DNA of 64,000 bases. It comes from Sodiomyces alkalinus F11 (taxonomy: Eukaryota > Ascomycota > Sordariomycetes > Glomerellales > Plectosphaerellaceae). Where the stretch lies: assembly GCF_003711515.1 (NCBI RefSeq), contig NW_021167081.1, positions 1,228,236-1,292,235 of the forward strand, in the 5' to 3' direction. A model generated the notes under the pieces. That model had not been told where the DNA came from. It worked only from the letters and a program-made list of their open reading frames with translations, and searched no databases. Both the position numbers and the translations under genes were made by a program. Numbering within the stretch: position 1 is the first letter of the stretch; each line of letters starts with the position of its first letter. Positions 34,300 through 46,516 of this stretch are shown here, piece after piece.

Positions 34300-37170
34300 G
34301 GAGCGGCAGCGCACCGTCCTAGTAGGAGACTTTAACCTAAAGAATCCCCTCTAGGACGGGCACGATAGATACGAAAGATAATCGGAAGACATTATTACGC
34401 TCGCGTACCGATAATAACTCGACCTCGTAACCCCGAAAGGATATATTACCAGGACCTCGGCCGACACTAATCGATAGCATAGCACGCTAAACCTTACCTA
34501 GGTCTCGGCGGACCTTATATACGTATACTAGGGGGACGATCTAGACCTAACAGGCTTAGACTATATAGCCTAGGTAATTAATATCGACACGGCGTAACCG
34601 CGCTAGCGTATCGCTAGTAAAGGATAAAGGTAGAGGAAGTTAGACTAGGAAGCGGCCTAGAGAGAGGCCTAGAGGCTAGACTATAGAGAAATACCCCTTA
34701 CCCCGGAAGTAATCGACTAGGTAATAAACTAGATACTATAGGACCTTACTAGTATCGCGGACGCTACGGTACCGCGCCGCGAGCTGGCCGCCTTCTGCGA
34801 TAGGCCGTTATAGTGGATATAGGAGATAGCAGAGGCGAATAAGGAGGTAATAAGGCTAACGCGGCGCTACCACGAGCGGAGGTCGCGCGGTAGGTGGAAT
34901 AAACTTAAGGAGGCAGAAAAATATCGTGATATTCTAGTTAGAATAGAGAAGCGGAAGAGCTAGCACGGCGCCGTCGATACGATAGTAGCAGACCAGAAAA
35001 GCCTCTAGGTACTATAACACTAGGCCCGGATGGTAAGCCACCTACCCCTAAACCTCCTATCTATCCCGCCCCTATAGCGTAGCGCGGGCGGACCGGTCGC
35101 GATAATATATAACAGGAAAGCGATAATCCTCGTAGAGAAGTTTTTCCCCCTACTATACCCTATAGAAAGGGGGCGTATCAGCGGAGCGCCGAGGATAACG
35201 GTAATACTACTCACGTAAAAGGTCACGGAAAAGGAGGTTTAGTAGGCTATATAATAAATAATAAAGTAAAAGGCACCCGGGGAGGACGGCCTACCGAACG
35301 GATTCCTACTCGCCTATAGCTAAGCACTCTATAGGCGACTAGTATAACTCTTCTCCGCGAGCCTTAAGGCCGTATATTTCCCGTAATAATACCGTACAGT
35401 AAAAGTAGTAATACTTAAAAAACCAGGTAAACCGAAGGAAGCTTATATAATAGCCTCGGGATAACGGCCGATATTACTCCTTAGCGTAACGGGGAAGGTC
35501 CTTAAGAAGATAATAGCAGGGAGAATTACGACTATAGCGGAGGAGTATTAACTCCTCCCCGCTGGATAGATAGATAATCGTAGATACCACGATATAATAG
35601 TAGCGGTTAGGGCTATTATAAAGGGGGTATACGCCGCGTAGGAGTATAGCAGGGCTATAACGTAATTAAAGCTCGATATCTAGGGCGCCTTCGATATAGT
35701 ACTATACTAAAAACTCCTCGAAGTCCTCGCCTAGTACGGCTTCCCGGATTAGGTTACGAAATAGACCTAATTATACCTTATAGCGTGCACGGCGCGCCTA
35801 CGCTTCGATAACAATATAGTATACTAAGTAAAAATCTAGGCGAGAGTCCTCTAAGGATCCCCCCTCTCCCCGATCCTCTTTATACTATTTATTAGGACGC
35901 TTTACTAGGAATTAATCCGGATACCGCGGGTTATAGTAGTCGGCTTTACCGATAATATAAATATTATAGCCTTTAGACGTAATAAGGCCGTACTACAAGC
36001 GCACCTTAAACGGGTATAGTAAGTCTGCTAAAGCTAGTCACGGAGGAGCGGACTACGATTTAAGCCACGGAAGTATAAGCTCCTTTACTTTACGAGAAAA
36101 TAAGAACCGCCACCGCTCCTACTACGCCTTAAGGGCGTACCGGCGCCGTAAGTTAGAGAAATAGAGGTCTTCGGGGTTATCCTCGACTAAAAGCTTATAT
36201 TCCGTCCCTATATTAAGAAACTTAAAGCTAAACTCCTTACCCAGAAATACGCCCTTACGCGCCTTATAGTGTTAGTATAGGGCTACCGTATCGGGGACGC
36301 GCGTAAACTATACTAAATAGTAGTCCGGAGCGCTATACTATACGCGGCCCCGGCCTTCTATATAATAACAAGAAAAGGGGAGAAGCCGAGCGGAGTTCTT
36401 AAAGGATTAGCTAGTAAGTAGGCGTAATACCTACGTATCGTTACCGGCGCGTATTAGGCTACCGCCACGAAGGTAGTTAAGATAGAGGCGGGGGTCCCCC
36501 CCCTTAACTTATACTATAACGCCCTAACCATATAAGCGTTGCTACGTGTAAAGGATACCTAGATAGAGTAAATGATACTTTAGGTGCGACGAGTAGCCGA
36601 AGCGGCCACGTAGCGTAGAAAACGCGGGGGAGGGATTAGGCCCTACCTAAGGTCCTAGGGGGTATAGAAGTAGGAGGTCGAGTCCTGGCTCCTCGGGAGG
36701 GAACTAGCCTAACGCCTTTAAGAGGAATAGGCATACCGGTAAAAGCGTATCTTACCACGCTAATATAGTAGCGTAGCCGTAGCGTGGATACCCTAATTTA
36801 ACTACACGGCGCTTAGGAAGTATAAAAGCCTTATAAAACTATAAAGCTCTATCCTTACCTAGATTTAAATGGAGAAAATAGGCCTTCGCTACTTCCTCTT
36901 TATAAGAGGCGTGCCGGAAGCGGCGACACCGCGCTACCGGTATACCGATAAAGGGCCGGTGATAGCGGAATATATCGCGTTATAGTGCCGAGATATATTA
37001 GGGGAGATATAGAAGCGCCTCGCGGCCGATACGGGCGCGCGCCTACTAATAAAATAGGACTAGCTCCTAGCGCTCCGGAGTAAGGAGACCGCGGGGAAGG
37101 TCGCGAAGTGGTTCCTATAAACCGGGCGCCTCCCGGACTTCCGACTAGCACGATAACTAGACGTGGAGGC
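34300..37170 (+). mobile_element. Tad1-like non-LTR retrotransposon (LINE), 5'-truncated and RIP-degraded
   Basis: The first recognisable part is the C-terminal half of an APE-type endonuclease (TVLVGDFNL near 34316, a SADLIYVY block near 34510). Reverse transcriptase follows (about 35400-36010), with KLDI...GAFDIV and GSPLSPILFILFIRTLY. The active-site FADD equivalent now reads GFTDNINI near 35940, so a catalytic Asp has become Asn. The 3' end of ORF2 (about 36870-37050) matches the terminal Cys/His motif of Tad LINEs, with Cys and His both mutated to Tyr. No ORF1 is seen upstream; the 5' end is lost at the junction with the copia element. Confidence 0.75.
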
Positions 37171-37319
37171 GTAGTAAAGCCCCTATAGCGCTAAAACCTC
37201 GGGTATAGATATAGGGAGGCGAAGACGACTACGAAAGGAGGTAAAGACGACTACGAAGGGAATAAGTAAAGGGAGAGGAAGATATGTATTAATAGCCGCT
37301 ATACAACCGCGCTACGGGC

Positions 37320-38500
37320 GCGCTATATTTACTCCTCGTCTATATACTTATCGGACTTATCGTTATCGTTATCAGAGCTAATCGCTCTACTATCTACCAG
37401 GATAACCTTATCCACACCTTTACCTTTATCCTCGGTGGCTAAGGCTATAGAATCCCCTAATAAAGGAATAGGGATACCCTACGATACGCGTTAGTAGCGG
37501 GGTCGGCGCGGGGTCGGCGCGGGGTAACTTATAAGGTAGGCGAGGATAAGCTCTAATATCTTACTATTATGAGCATAGCTACTACTATAGCTCTACGGGG
37601 GCGCGGCGGCGGGGGCGGCGACTATACTAATACTACTAGCCCGGCGGAGAGCGGCGCGGTACGCCTAAAAGACGCGAGTCTAACGGGTAGCCGCCTACTA
37701 ATACTTCCGGATATTCTATAACAGAATTAGTAACGAGGACGTAGCGTATACGGTGCGACGGAGAAGGGGAAAAACCTATAAAGGGAGTCGGGGCGGCGTA
37801 GGCGGCGGCGGCGGCGGCGATAAGGGCGGTAACGGCATCGTTATAGGGGGGGGGACCTAATAGGAGGATTAAAGGAGTAAGGGCGTAGTAAGGGCGTAGC
37901 GGGGATAAACCGGAGCGTAGTAGCTACTACTATAATTACTATTAATATATTTAATATAACGGGCGCCGGCTCCTAAGTCGGGTTAGTAAATACGGCACGG
38001 AGCGGGGGCGCTGCGGGGGCGTAGCGGGAACGCGACGGGACTATATACTAAGGGGGTTCTAGCAGGGTACGGCCTAATAGTCTTATACCAGGGATATAAC
38101 GCATAAGGTATAGGGCGATAAGCGGACGGTAGGGGTAATAGCGGACTATACCGGGTTAGAATATAAAGCGGGGGCGTAAAGCGGGCACGACGATAATAGA
38201 GCGGGGAACTTATAGTAGAAGGCTAGGGGGTAGCCGGCCCTTTACCCTTATAGGCGCCGGCACCGGCTCCCCCTTTAGTGATAGAGGTCTTATTACTAGG
38301 TATCTAAAGGGGTAAAAGAGTTAGACTAAGGCGGGCGCTATAGGAGCGGAGCGGGGGCGGCGCGAGGACGGCGTGACCCGGAACCCCGTTAAATCCCCTA
38401 CTATATAGCCGAATAGCACCGGGGATCCCGCACGGGAATTCTAGGGCTATACCTATATCGCACCGACCGCGTAAAACTTACCTTAAGAACGATAGCTTAA
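37320..38500 (-). pseudogene. Degenerate minus-strand Pro/Ser-rich coding remnant
   Basis: In minus-strand translation the 3' end is protein-like (KGKGVDKVILVDSRAISSDN... then an acidic end before a stop near 37330). Upstream, a Pro/Ala/Gly-rich segment with Gln-to-stop changes continues to about 38300 and possibly beyond. I cannot assign it. A LINE ORF1 or gag in opposite orientation is possible. A GGGTCGGCGCG tandem (37497-37526) and a GGC run (37800-37820) fall inside. Confidence 0.3.
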
Positions 38501-39129
38501 AGGAGGAAAAGAGGAAAGGAGGAAAAGAGAGGAAGAGAGGGAGGGTTATAAGAAAAAGGGAGCGGCAGATTAGCCCTACGAGTCACCACGCTTTCCAGGG
38601 AATAGCAGCCACGCCCGGCCTATACTATAGCGCCTACCCCGGAGAGCCTACACAGCGCGAGTAAAAGAGGTATATAACCAAATAAAGGCCACTATAAATA
38701 ACAGGCACACAAAGGAGGTTTTAAAATAAATAATAAATAAAGGAAGGAGTAAGGGGGGGGGGCGGGCGCCTCCCCCCCCCTATAAAAGGGAGGGAGGGTA
38801 TAAAAGGTGCCGCGGCGAGGGAAGAATAACCTCGCCGGATCCAGAATAAAGGAAAGGACGGCGGCGAGGGACCGTAGCGATAGCGTACCAAGGGCGCGTA
38901 CGACCGACACGGCACCTACTAAACTAACTAGCCGACCCCCGTTAGCTATTAGCCCGGAGGTAAGATCCGATTTTCGAATAGCGATAAAAACGGGGCCGCG
39001 GAGCGACACCGCAGCGGCCACGCACAATAGAACTACCTATATAATAAGAGTGCAGGAGTTTTTATCCATTAACGGTTTCCCCTTAAGAATTAGAGAAGGA
39101 CTATTGCCTAGGTGGCTAGCCTAGCTTAG

Positions 39130-41250
39130 CTAAGCGAGAACAGTGTAGATCTAGCCGCTATATTCGTCCTTTATTATAAAAAGATATCGTATACCATTAT
39201 AGCTCTTAGATAGCTCTTAAAGATCCTAATAAATACGCTAAAACGGTTATAGGGAGCGGTGTTCTAACGTGTGTCGAGATATAACTTAATATACCTAGGT
39301 TCGGGAGTATATCTTATAGTCTATCCGCTTAGTTCCCTTAATTAATATATTCCTAGTATTATAAACTAATACTCGTAGAGTGCTTAGTCTAAGATAGCCT
39401 GCTCTTAAATACTATAACTATTCTTCGTTAACTCGTGGACACGGAGGGTCGCGGGAAGGTCGGTAATATCGGTAAGCTTTTAATGGTCTATTAACTGCTA
39501 TAACTAATATATATTAATAGTCGTAATTAATCGGAATAATACTATATAGTATCGGTTAGAATAACGAATAAGAAGAAGAAGATAAAATTAGCTTATACTA
39601 AAGGATAGTTATATTAAAGCGTCGAAGCAGCTTTAATAAGACCACGCTCTTCTCTGTTATTCTAAAGCGTAATAAGCAGTTATATCCCGAATACTAGATC
39701 CTAACCTTATATAATAGAGCTTTTAATATAATATTCGTGTAAAATCCCTCTATAACGACTATATCGTTAAGCTCTAAGTTTGCTTTTAGAGTACCTAAAA
39801 GTCTATTAAGGATTCTCTTAAGAAGCCGTTTACCTTTACTAATAATCGGAAAGTCGGTTATACCGGATTCGATAAATCCCTTTATAGGAATAAAGGAACC
39901 TAGAATAAGCAGGTCAATTAAGTTAATAAGGTAAGTTACGCCGTAATTATTAAGAAGAGTGCTTTATAAAAGCGGGTAAGGGCCTAGTCGGAGCACGGCG
40001 TAGATCCTAAGGACCTTTTCTATAGTATAGATAAGGGCGGGATCTAGGATAGTTATAATAACCTTCCTAGGATACCTATCTCCCTTACTACTACCGCTCT
40101 CCGAGCTTTCCTATCCCTTTTTCGATAGTTTTTCGCGTAAGCTCTTCTACTTTAGAAGCTTAATCTCCTTCCGTATCTCCTTACACCACTTATTATTAAT
40201 ACAAGTATTAGATCTCTACTCGTATTTTCCGGTTAAAGCGTACTCTAGCTTATTATAGTGCTCTGGCTTCTAAGTATATTCGCGTTAATAGGGGTAATTA
40301 GTGCTTTTCTTCTTAGGCTTCTTTCCGCCTTCGTTATTATCTAAGCGGTCTTTTAGGGTCCGTAAACGCCGTAACGCGTTCTATCCGTGGTTAAAGCGCT
40401 TATAATAGCGTTAAACTCACGGCCGTATATTAGAAGATCGGAAATCTTATCGCCGCGGACCTCTTTTATTATTAGCTCCTAAAGCTTAGTTTCTGCCTAA
40501 ATAGGCGTAAACTTCTATCTAACTGCTATAAGGAAGTTCTGAATAGTAATAGGTCTTTTAATCTCGGCTACCTTTTACTAACGTGCGTGTCTAATAAGGG
40601 TATTCTACTCTATATACTATATAGCCACTTTAGTATTAGCTCGACGAGCGTCTTATAGATACTTTTCGTATACTTATCTTACCTTTTCCTTTATATGAAT
40701 ACTACTTAGAGCAAAGCTACTCTTAAGTTCTTTTATTACGTAGCGTAACGTAAAGTCTTTATTTTATTTTTCCTTATTATAGCCGGGATATCTCTTAATA
40801 GCTTTTTCGATAGCCTATTAATAAGTAGAGGTCTCCACGGTGGTTTTAAGTAGTTAATTAGCCTTATCGAGCGCCTTAATAAGGCGACCGAGCTTTTAAT
40901 TCTAGGCTATAGTCTGCTAGTTCTTAATTTCAGCGAGGCGTATAAGCTCTTACGTTAAGGGTATAATAGTATTATCGCCCTCGCTTTAGGAATACTATTC
41001 GCGTAGTTAATCTAGGGATTTAGGTATAATATACTTAGGACGGTTATCTAGCTAATCCTTTTAGCTAGGATCAAGTAATACCTAAACCTTTATCCTTTAC
41101 GTATATGGCTAGATATAGAAGATCTAATCGGCCTATTACCGCGTGGATTTAAGGCGCGGGATACTAAGCGCTTTAGCCGTGATCTTAAGCTTATTCGATA
41201 TAGTATCGAGTAAGGGTTTAGCGAATAAGAGCTTATTATTAGGAGAGAGA
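39130..41250 (-). pseudogene. Outer copia gag and 5' part of integrase, RIP-broken
   Basis: Minus-strand translation of 41050-40400 gives hydrophilic gag-like sequence, including a VIKELKSSFALSS stretch and TKLQELIIKEVRGDKISD-like text with Gln-to-stop changes. Near 39330-39130 an integrase-like RYIKLYLDT...NRFSVFIRIFKSYL block ends abruptly. This is where the inserted elements interrupt the open frame. Confidence 0.6.
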
Positions 41251-41340
41251 ACGTAAAAGGGCTCCGTAATACTATAAAAGTATATAAAAATAAACGTAGA
41301 TAATAGATTAGCAGGAAGTTACTGGTTATTACTATTACCC

Positions 41341-41351
41341 GGGCTTATAAC
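41341..41351 (-). promoter_or_regulatory. Primer-binding site of the outer copia element
   Basis: Directly inside the right LTR, the minus strand reads GTTATAAGCCC. This differs by one RIP-type G-to-A change from GTTATGAGCCC, the complement of the initiator tRNA-Met anticodon loop. The second copia element has the unmutated form at 27948-27961. Confidence 0.7.
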
Positions 41352-41547
41352 TATTAACTTAACGGGAGCGTGCTTATAGGGAGCGTTAATTCAGGAAATA
41401 TATAATTATATTGTATATAAAAGAGAAAGAAAAAGGGGGCGGGTATACGTGTCCTACATATATCTACAACCTTCTAAGCGAGGATAGTAGGGCACCTCTA
41501 ACTAATAGGAGAGCACTATACCGTGGCTCATGTAATAGAATATGACA
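41352..41547 (-). repeat. LTR, right copy (5' LTR of the minus-strand element)
   Basis: The gap-free partner of 23822-24017. It retains an ATGACA end. Confidence 0.9.
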
Positions 41548-41552
41548 CCTTT
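41548..41552. repeat. Target-site duplication, right copy (CCTTT)
   Basis: Matches 23817-23821 exactly. Ordinary unmutated sequence resumes immediately outside. Confidence 0.8.
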
Positions 41553-43881
41553 AGTACCTAAGGTAGCTAACCCAGCTTGCGCGATAATTGGACGGGTGCA
41601 AGGTTCCCGACCTCTACCTAAGGTAGCTGTGACTAATAGCCGGCCTTTGGTTTCTCGGTTTATAGCAAGATCTTTCTCTTTTTCTTTTTTTCTTCCTCTT
41701 GTTTTTCTTGTCAAATACAGCGTAACTGGAACTGTCAAAATAGGGTCAAAATTAAGAGATTGAAATCGTTAATTGATGGAGACAGTTGTGTCCCGTTCTG
41801 TCCTGTAGGCCGTGCCCTTTACGTAACCGTAAAATCTACGTCCGTTCAACAGAGCTCGCCATGGAGATAACCGTCCCAGTGGCTCGGTTCTACACTAGTT
41901 TTGTCATACCAGTTGTTAAGTGGGTGGACTTTCTTTTTCTTTCCTTCTTTTCCGTCGTTTCCTTTTCTTTATCCCCTAGTTTTTATATGCCTCCCGTTCC
42001 CTAAATTCTCTTGTCGAACGGGCCCTAGAGCTTCTCAAACCAACAGCTCCTATTGTTCAGGAAGCTTACCTTATTTGGTAATACTCCGTACCTAAAGCTA
42101 CCTTAGGTACCTTCCTTACCTAGGTAGCTACGAAGGTAGCTTAGCCTTGGCTTGGCATGGGACCTCTAAGCATGTAGGTATGGAGGTATTCCTATGTATC
42201 CATACATATCCTGCGCCAGAGCAAAGGGGCAGCTGACTTCCTCTCTGGAATGACTCGATTGGGCAGCAAAAGACTGAAACGTAACACGCGACTCGGCGTC
42301 CCCTCCGGCATGACCCACAAGAGAAATGTCTTCATCCGAGTCTTGATGGGGATGCTTAAAGTAGTACCAAGCACCGCGATTACTTCTTGCATTTCTTTGT
42401 TCCTAACTTGGAAGGGAGTTTGGTTCTCGAGGGGAGCTAACGTCAAACAGCTACGAAGCCGACTGCTCTTGTCTCGTTCCTAGACGTTACGACCTTTGAG
42501 CGTCTTTCGGTGTAAATTGTTGACGATTTGCGTAAACATTTGTTCCGCCGGACTCGGACCGTGATCCCCGAACTTATTAACTGCTACTCTGCGTTTTTGC
42601 CAACCTTCCTGAGATAGCAATAATAAGCCAGCCGTTTCTGCTCCCGCATGGTTGCTCTGCCAAATGTTGTGGTCCAGCTTGTAATTGGCAGTCGCTAGTC
42701 GCCACGTTAGTGGCTTGTAACGTATTTCAGAATAAAACGGAATGCAATGGAGCATGAGGAACAAGCTGTCGAGCTCACCCAATAAGCTAAACGTTTCTTG
42801 TTATTCCGGCACGGATGTCACTTACACACCCAATTCTTTTCCCCCCTCCTTATTTAAGCATGAGGTCGCTCGTCGTTCGGACCAGAGCTTGAAACTTACA
42901 TGGGTTCCTGATATCCCCGAAGCTCTTTGTGGCGTTAATAAGCGCTTTGTCCTAGTCGAAAGAGCTTGGCTGGCCTCGTTTGACCGAGCTCGGCTTGGGC
43001 TTGATTAAATAAGCCTAAACAAAGTAGAAACCGTCGCAGCAATGCACGTCGTTTCTTTCATGGATACCGGCCTGTTCTCTACTCCAACTTATTTATCTCA
43101 ACCCTTTCACTACGAAGTACACTCCCCCCAAGTCCATCATGCCCGAGGATCCACTGCCGAGTACAGCTGTACATGTACACCTCAGTACAACGTACTGTAT
43201 CTACCTCATCCTCCTGTTACCCCTTCCCCACATCTGCACCTCATGCTCGTTCCCTCCAGTCCCCTCCCCGCTGCTGGCTTTCCAAGTCCTCTTGACCCCC
43301 CCCCGCCCCCCCAAGTCTCCCACCACTTACTGCTTTCGGATGTTCGCCTCTAGCTCGGGCATTCAGGCCTACAGCAGGCTATGCTCCGTACTTACCGGGC
43401 CTTCAAGCGGGTATGGCTATGGTCACTAAATGGTTTCCTTCGCTGACTCTTCTTCTCCTCTTCCTTTCTCTACTACTATCACACAACTTTCCCACCCATT
43501 CCCTCGGACAACCTATTCTGTAACGCTGCCGGACCACCCTTTCCGAGCTCGCGAGAATTTATGCAGAGCTTGCTAGAGCTTCACTCGCGCTTCTTTCCCA
43601 CAACGTATTCTTTATGACCAGTATCAGTAGCTTTACCTTGGTAGCTCATCCTATCTTGCCTTCGACCGATGCTTCAGCTCTACTCGTCCAGCTCCATTTT
43701 AATTGAGCTCCCCTCCGCCCGATAGACTTGATTACCGTTATCGCCCTCTCACCCCCGCCCCTCCCATTCTCGAGTTCTCAAGGGCCGGCACCGTCGACGA
43801 ACCCTCGGCCGGCAAGCTACTCTCCCAGCCAGAATCCCAATATTACCACCAGTCTCGGAATGCTTGCATGGTGTCTTCAAG
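41553..43881. other. Intergenic region with palindromic motifs; upstream region of the zinc-finger gene
   Basis: No gene recognised. A dense cluster of CCTAAGGTAGCT / TACCTTAGGTACC motifs lies at 41553-41630 and 42080-42175. From about 43050 to 43880 the plus strand is C+T-rich and looks like a promoter/leader. Confidence 0.45.
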
Positions 43882-45698
43882 ATGCCGCCTCGATCCTCTT
43901 TGACCTCTCAATTCTCAATCGCTGACTCGAATAATGAAGTCGTCTGTCCCTTGCGGAATCAAGATGGCTCCAGTTGTAGAAAGCGCTGTATCGGCGTAAG
44001 TTCACCTACCCGCCCCGCTCGTGCGCTCAGTACCACATTCTCTTGTTATGCTGTGTAATGTGATGCTACGTCTGTATTTCCTTGTCGACGTGAGCTGCTG
44101 TCGTCCCGTTCTGTGGCATTGCCCCCGGTCGGGAGGGCGGGGTAGAAAGCCGGGGTTTTTGATTCTTTTTATGGTTTTTGTCAGCGCATCTTAATCGACA
44201 GCGAGGGGACGAACCGAATAGTAGGTTGTTTTTCAACAGCTTATAATCCTTGTGTCTACAGGAGAAGAGGTATCGCTCGATGCAGGAGCATATCCGCAGA
44301 GCTCACCCAGAGCATTATATCCAGAAGCTCCCCGCCACCGAGGAGAGCTTCCTCCTCATGATCAACACCGACCCTTCGACCCGCCTCCCACAGCAACCCC
44401 ATCATCAATCCAATCCCAATCCAACCTCAGCTCCTTCGGGTGCGTACCCACCAATCCCAGGGTTTGGCACTCCCCCAGTGGTTGACCGTCTGCAAGGTTT
44501 TCACCATGACCGACAAACCTACGACTCCAGTAACCCGCCCACGCCTCGACACCCGGACGACTATACGGCGGCGTCGTTATTACCGGCTGCGAGTGCGGCC
44601 GCTGCATTAGCCCAACTTCACGGCCACAGAGTCGAACAGGATTGGGAACCAGACCATGTAAGCTTTTGCCGACTCAGTCTTGCTCTTCTGTCCCGATCAT
44701 GAGAAGTACCCGAAAGCAATCGCTGACTTTGGACAAGCACCAGGATTGGGCCTCTGAGGCCGAAGGACGTCGAATACCTCGCTCCTCAATCGAACTACCC
44801 CCAATACACATGTCTCCGAACGACATCACAAGCGATCCGTTCCCGCCAATGAACTCCAATCGGCCCCGCGACATCCTGCCCTCGATACTGGCCAACTCAC
44901 CACCAGGCCGCTCGTCTACGCTGCCGCCCATCCAGCGTTCCGTGGGGCCCAACCGGCCGAGAAAGCAATCTGTGACGAAGCGGGGCCGAGAAGCGCACCA
45001 CAAGAAACAAAAGTCGCGCGGCTCGGCCAACGACTGGCTGCGTCGTATTCAAAACGACGAGCGCATGAGACCGGGTGGTCAGGATCGCAAGGCCTTGTCA
45101 GCGGAACCCTCGGCCGACTATGGCAAGAGATGGGAAGACCTCATTGACGCTGCTGACCAAGCTGCTTCGGCTGCCGGTGACGTAGACGAGGATCGTACGC
45201 CGGTAAGTGTAAATGAACGAACATGGACGAGGCCACCTGTTTTCTCCATTCTAGCCGACCTAACGGAGCGTCCAGGTTCCACAGTCACCTGTTTCCATAC
45301 CGAGGGCCTCCCTGCCTCCATTCCAGCACGCCTTCCGCCAAGACAATTACCAAGCTTCTCCGCTTCAGCAGGCCTTGACCCCACCGTCGCACAACCAAGA
45401 CACCATTGAGCCGTTCCCGTCGGTAGAGAGTGGTGAAAGCGGCGAGAACTTCCACATTGACCCTCGTGGCCTCTCGGACTCGTCCACGAATTTCTCCTCG
45501 CAAAACACAGAGATCTACTGTGCGGCATGCCAGAGCATCTCGAAGCTGAAAGAATCGTATGCGTGCACGGAGTGCATATGCGGTCTCTGCCAAGCATGCG
45601 TCGACGTCCTCATGGCCGAACAGGGAGCTCGGAGAAAGTGCCCTCGTTGCGCGACAATAGGGGGCAGATTCAAGCCTTTCCAGTTGGATATCAGATGA
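43882..45698 (+). CDS. Zinc-finger protein with C-terminal RING-like Cys cluster
   Basis: Model: join 43882-43995, 44262-44657, 44744-45202 and 45276-45698, 463 aa. The N-terminus has a C-x9-C...H-x4-H finger: Cys22, Cys32, then His48 and His53 in MQEHIRRAHPEH; the first intron cuts between the Cys and His pairs. The middle (about 70-380) is Pro/Ser-rich and disordered, with a basic patch RGREAHHKKQKS near residue 260 that may direct it to the nucleus. The C-terminus has a treble-clef or RING-like cluster, YCAACQSI...YACTECICGLCQACVDVL...RKCPRCA, ending FKPFQLDIR. This pairing suggests a nuclear regulator or ubiquitin-ligase-like factor, which is inference. Introns are GT-AG; intron 3 has a CTAAC branch. 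The third-exon start could be 6 nt earlier (AAG instead of CAG acceptor). Confidence 0.8.
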
Positions 45699-46516
45699 AC
45701 CGACCGCATCAATCAAAACGAATAACAAAGGTCGCTATATTTTCAGTTATTTTCTTGGGCTCTTTCTCCCTACATGGAACGGAGCATTCTCTCATTTTGT
45801 TGCATCCTAGGCAGGTGTATGGGAAAGGCAAAGGCGCAAGGGCTTCGGCATTCAGGTTATGGCAGGGAAGGAACATGACGACATTCGAAGACGATTCTTC
45901 TGCATTCGCATCCGAAACCGCCTGTTACAAAGTTGCGATCCAACTTCTCTCGGTCACTCGGGACAGCGATTCAATCTCATAGGCGCCTGCGGTATCTTCT
46001 ACACGTCCTCTCTTTGCTTCCCAAGTCTAGGGGTCGGGATATCGTGTCTACCGCTCACCATAGGCGATTCAACTACCCACCTGCTTTCTGGGGAGAGGCT
46101 GTACTGGCACCGGATTTCGGCATTTGCAAAAAAAATTAAAAAAAAAATTTACGGGTTGGTTTTGGGTATGGCTATTTTTTATCTTTATCGGGTCACGTTT
46201 TGGTTATGAACGGAGGAATTTTGATGAACATGCCGGCCATGCATATACTTCGCGATCGAACATGCTCTTGGTTATACAGCAGAAATAGTTCTCAACATCG
46301 GATAGGGTTGCTACTCCCCGTCAAACTGGACTGCATGAGGCAACTGGCTCTCCATAGATATCGTATTATTACCATCATGGGCCTTCGAGTTTGCGCAGCG
46401 ATTTTTAGGACACAATCCACGACGATTACCCGGGGCCGAAAAAACTTGCTGTGCAGGGAACAATAGACATGGGTATCAATTTCGTGATCAGGTAGGCCCG
46501 GACGCTTGGGGACGGT
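45699..46516. other. 3' flanks between convergent genes
   Basis: The interval separates the zinc-finger gene from the convergent Tls1-like gene. An A-rich run (46127-46148) lies here. No supported coding sequence. Confidence 0.5.

Larger units (their letters stand above)
23822..41547 (-). mobile_element. Outer Ty1/copia LTR retrotransposon, RIP-degraded, with nested insertions
   Basis: The element is bounded by 196-bp direct LTRs and a CCTTT target duplication. Read on the minus strand, the order is 5' LTR (41547-41352), primer-binding site (41351-41341), gag (about 41250-39700), start of integrase (about 39330-39130), a long insertion, remaining pol with reverse transcriptase (about 27400-26120) and RNase H (about 26100-25790), then the 3' LTR. 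RT shows F-I-D-D-I at about 26490 and DIVNAFVNA near 26750; RNase H retains a TSITEVKLLAL-like stretch. Stops sit where Gln is expected, as RIP produces. About 6 kb belongs to this element; the rest (27552 to about 39100) was inserted into its integrase. It cannot encode functional proteins. Confidence 0.85.

Noticed and set aside
34300..37170. Possibility that the 34-37 kb block is a host gene rich in stops
   Set aside because: The order endonuclease, RT, terminal Cys/His motif and the RIP-type changes identify it as a LINE remnant.
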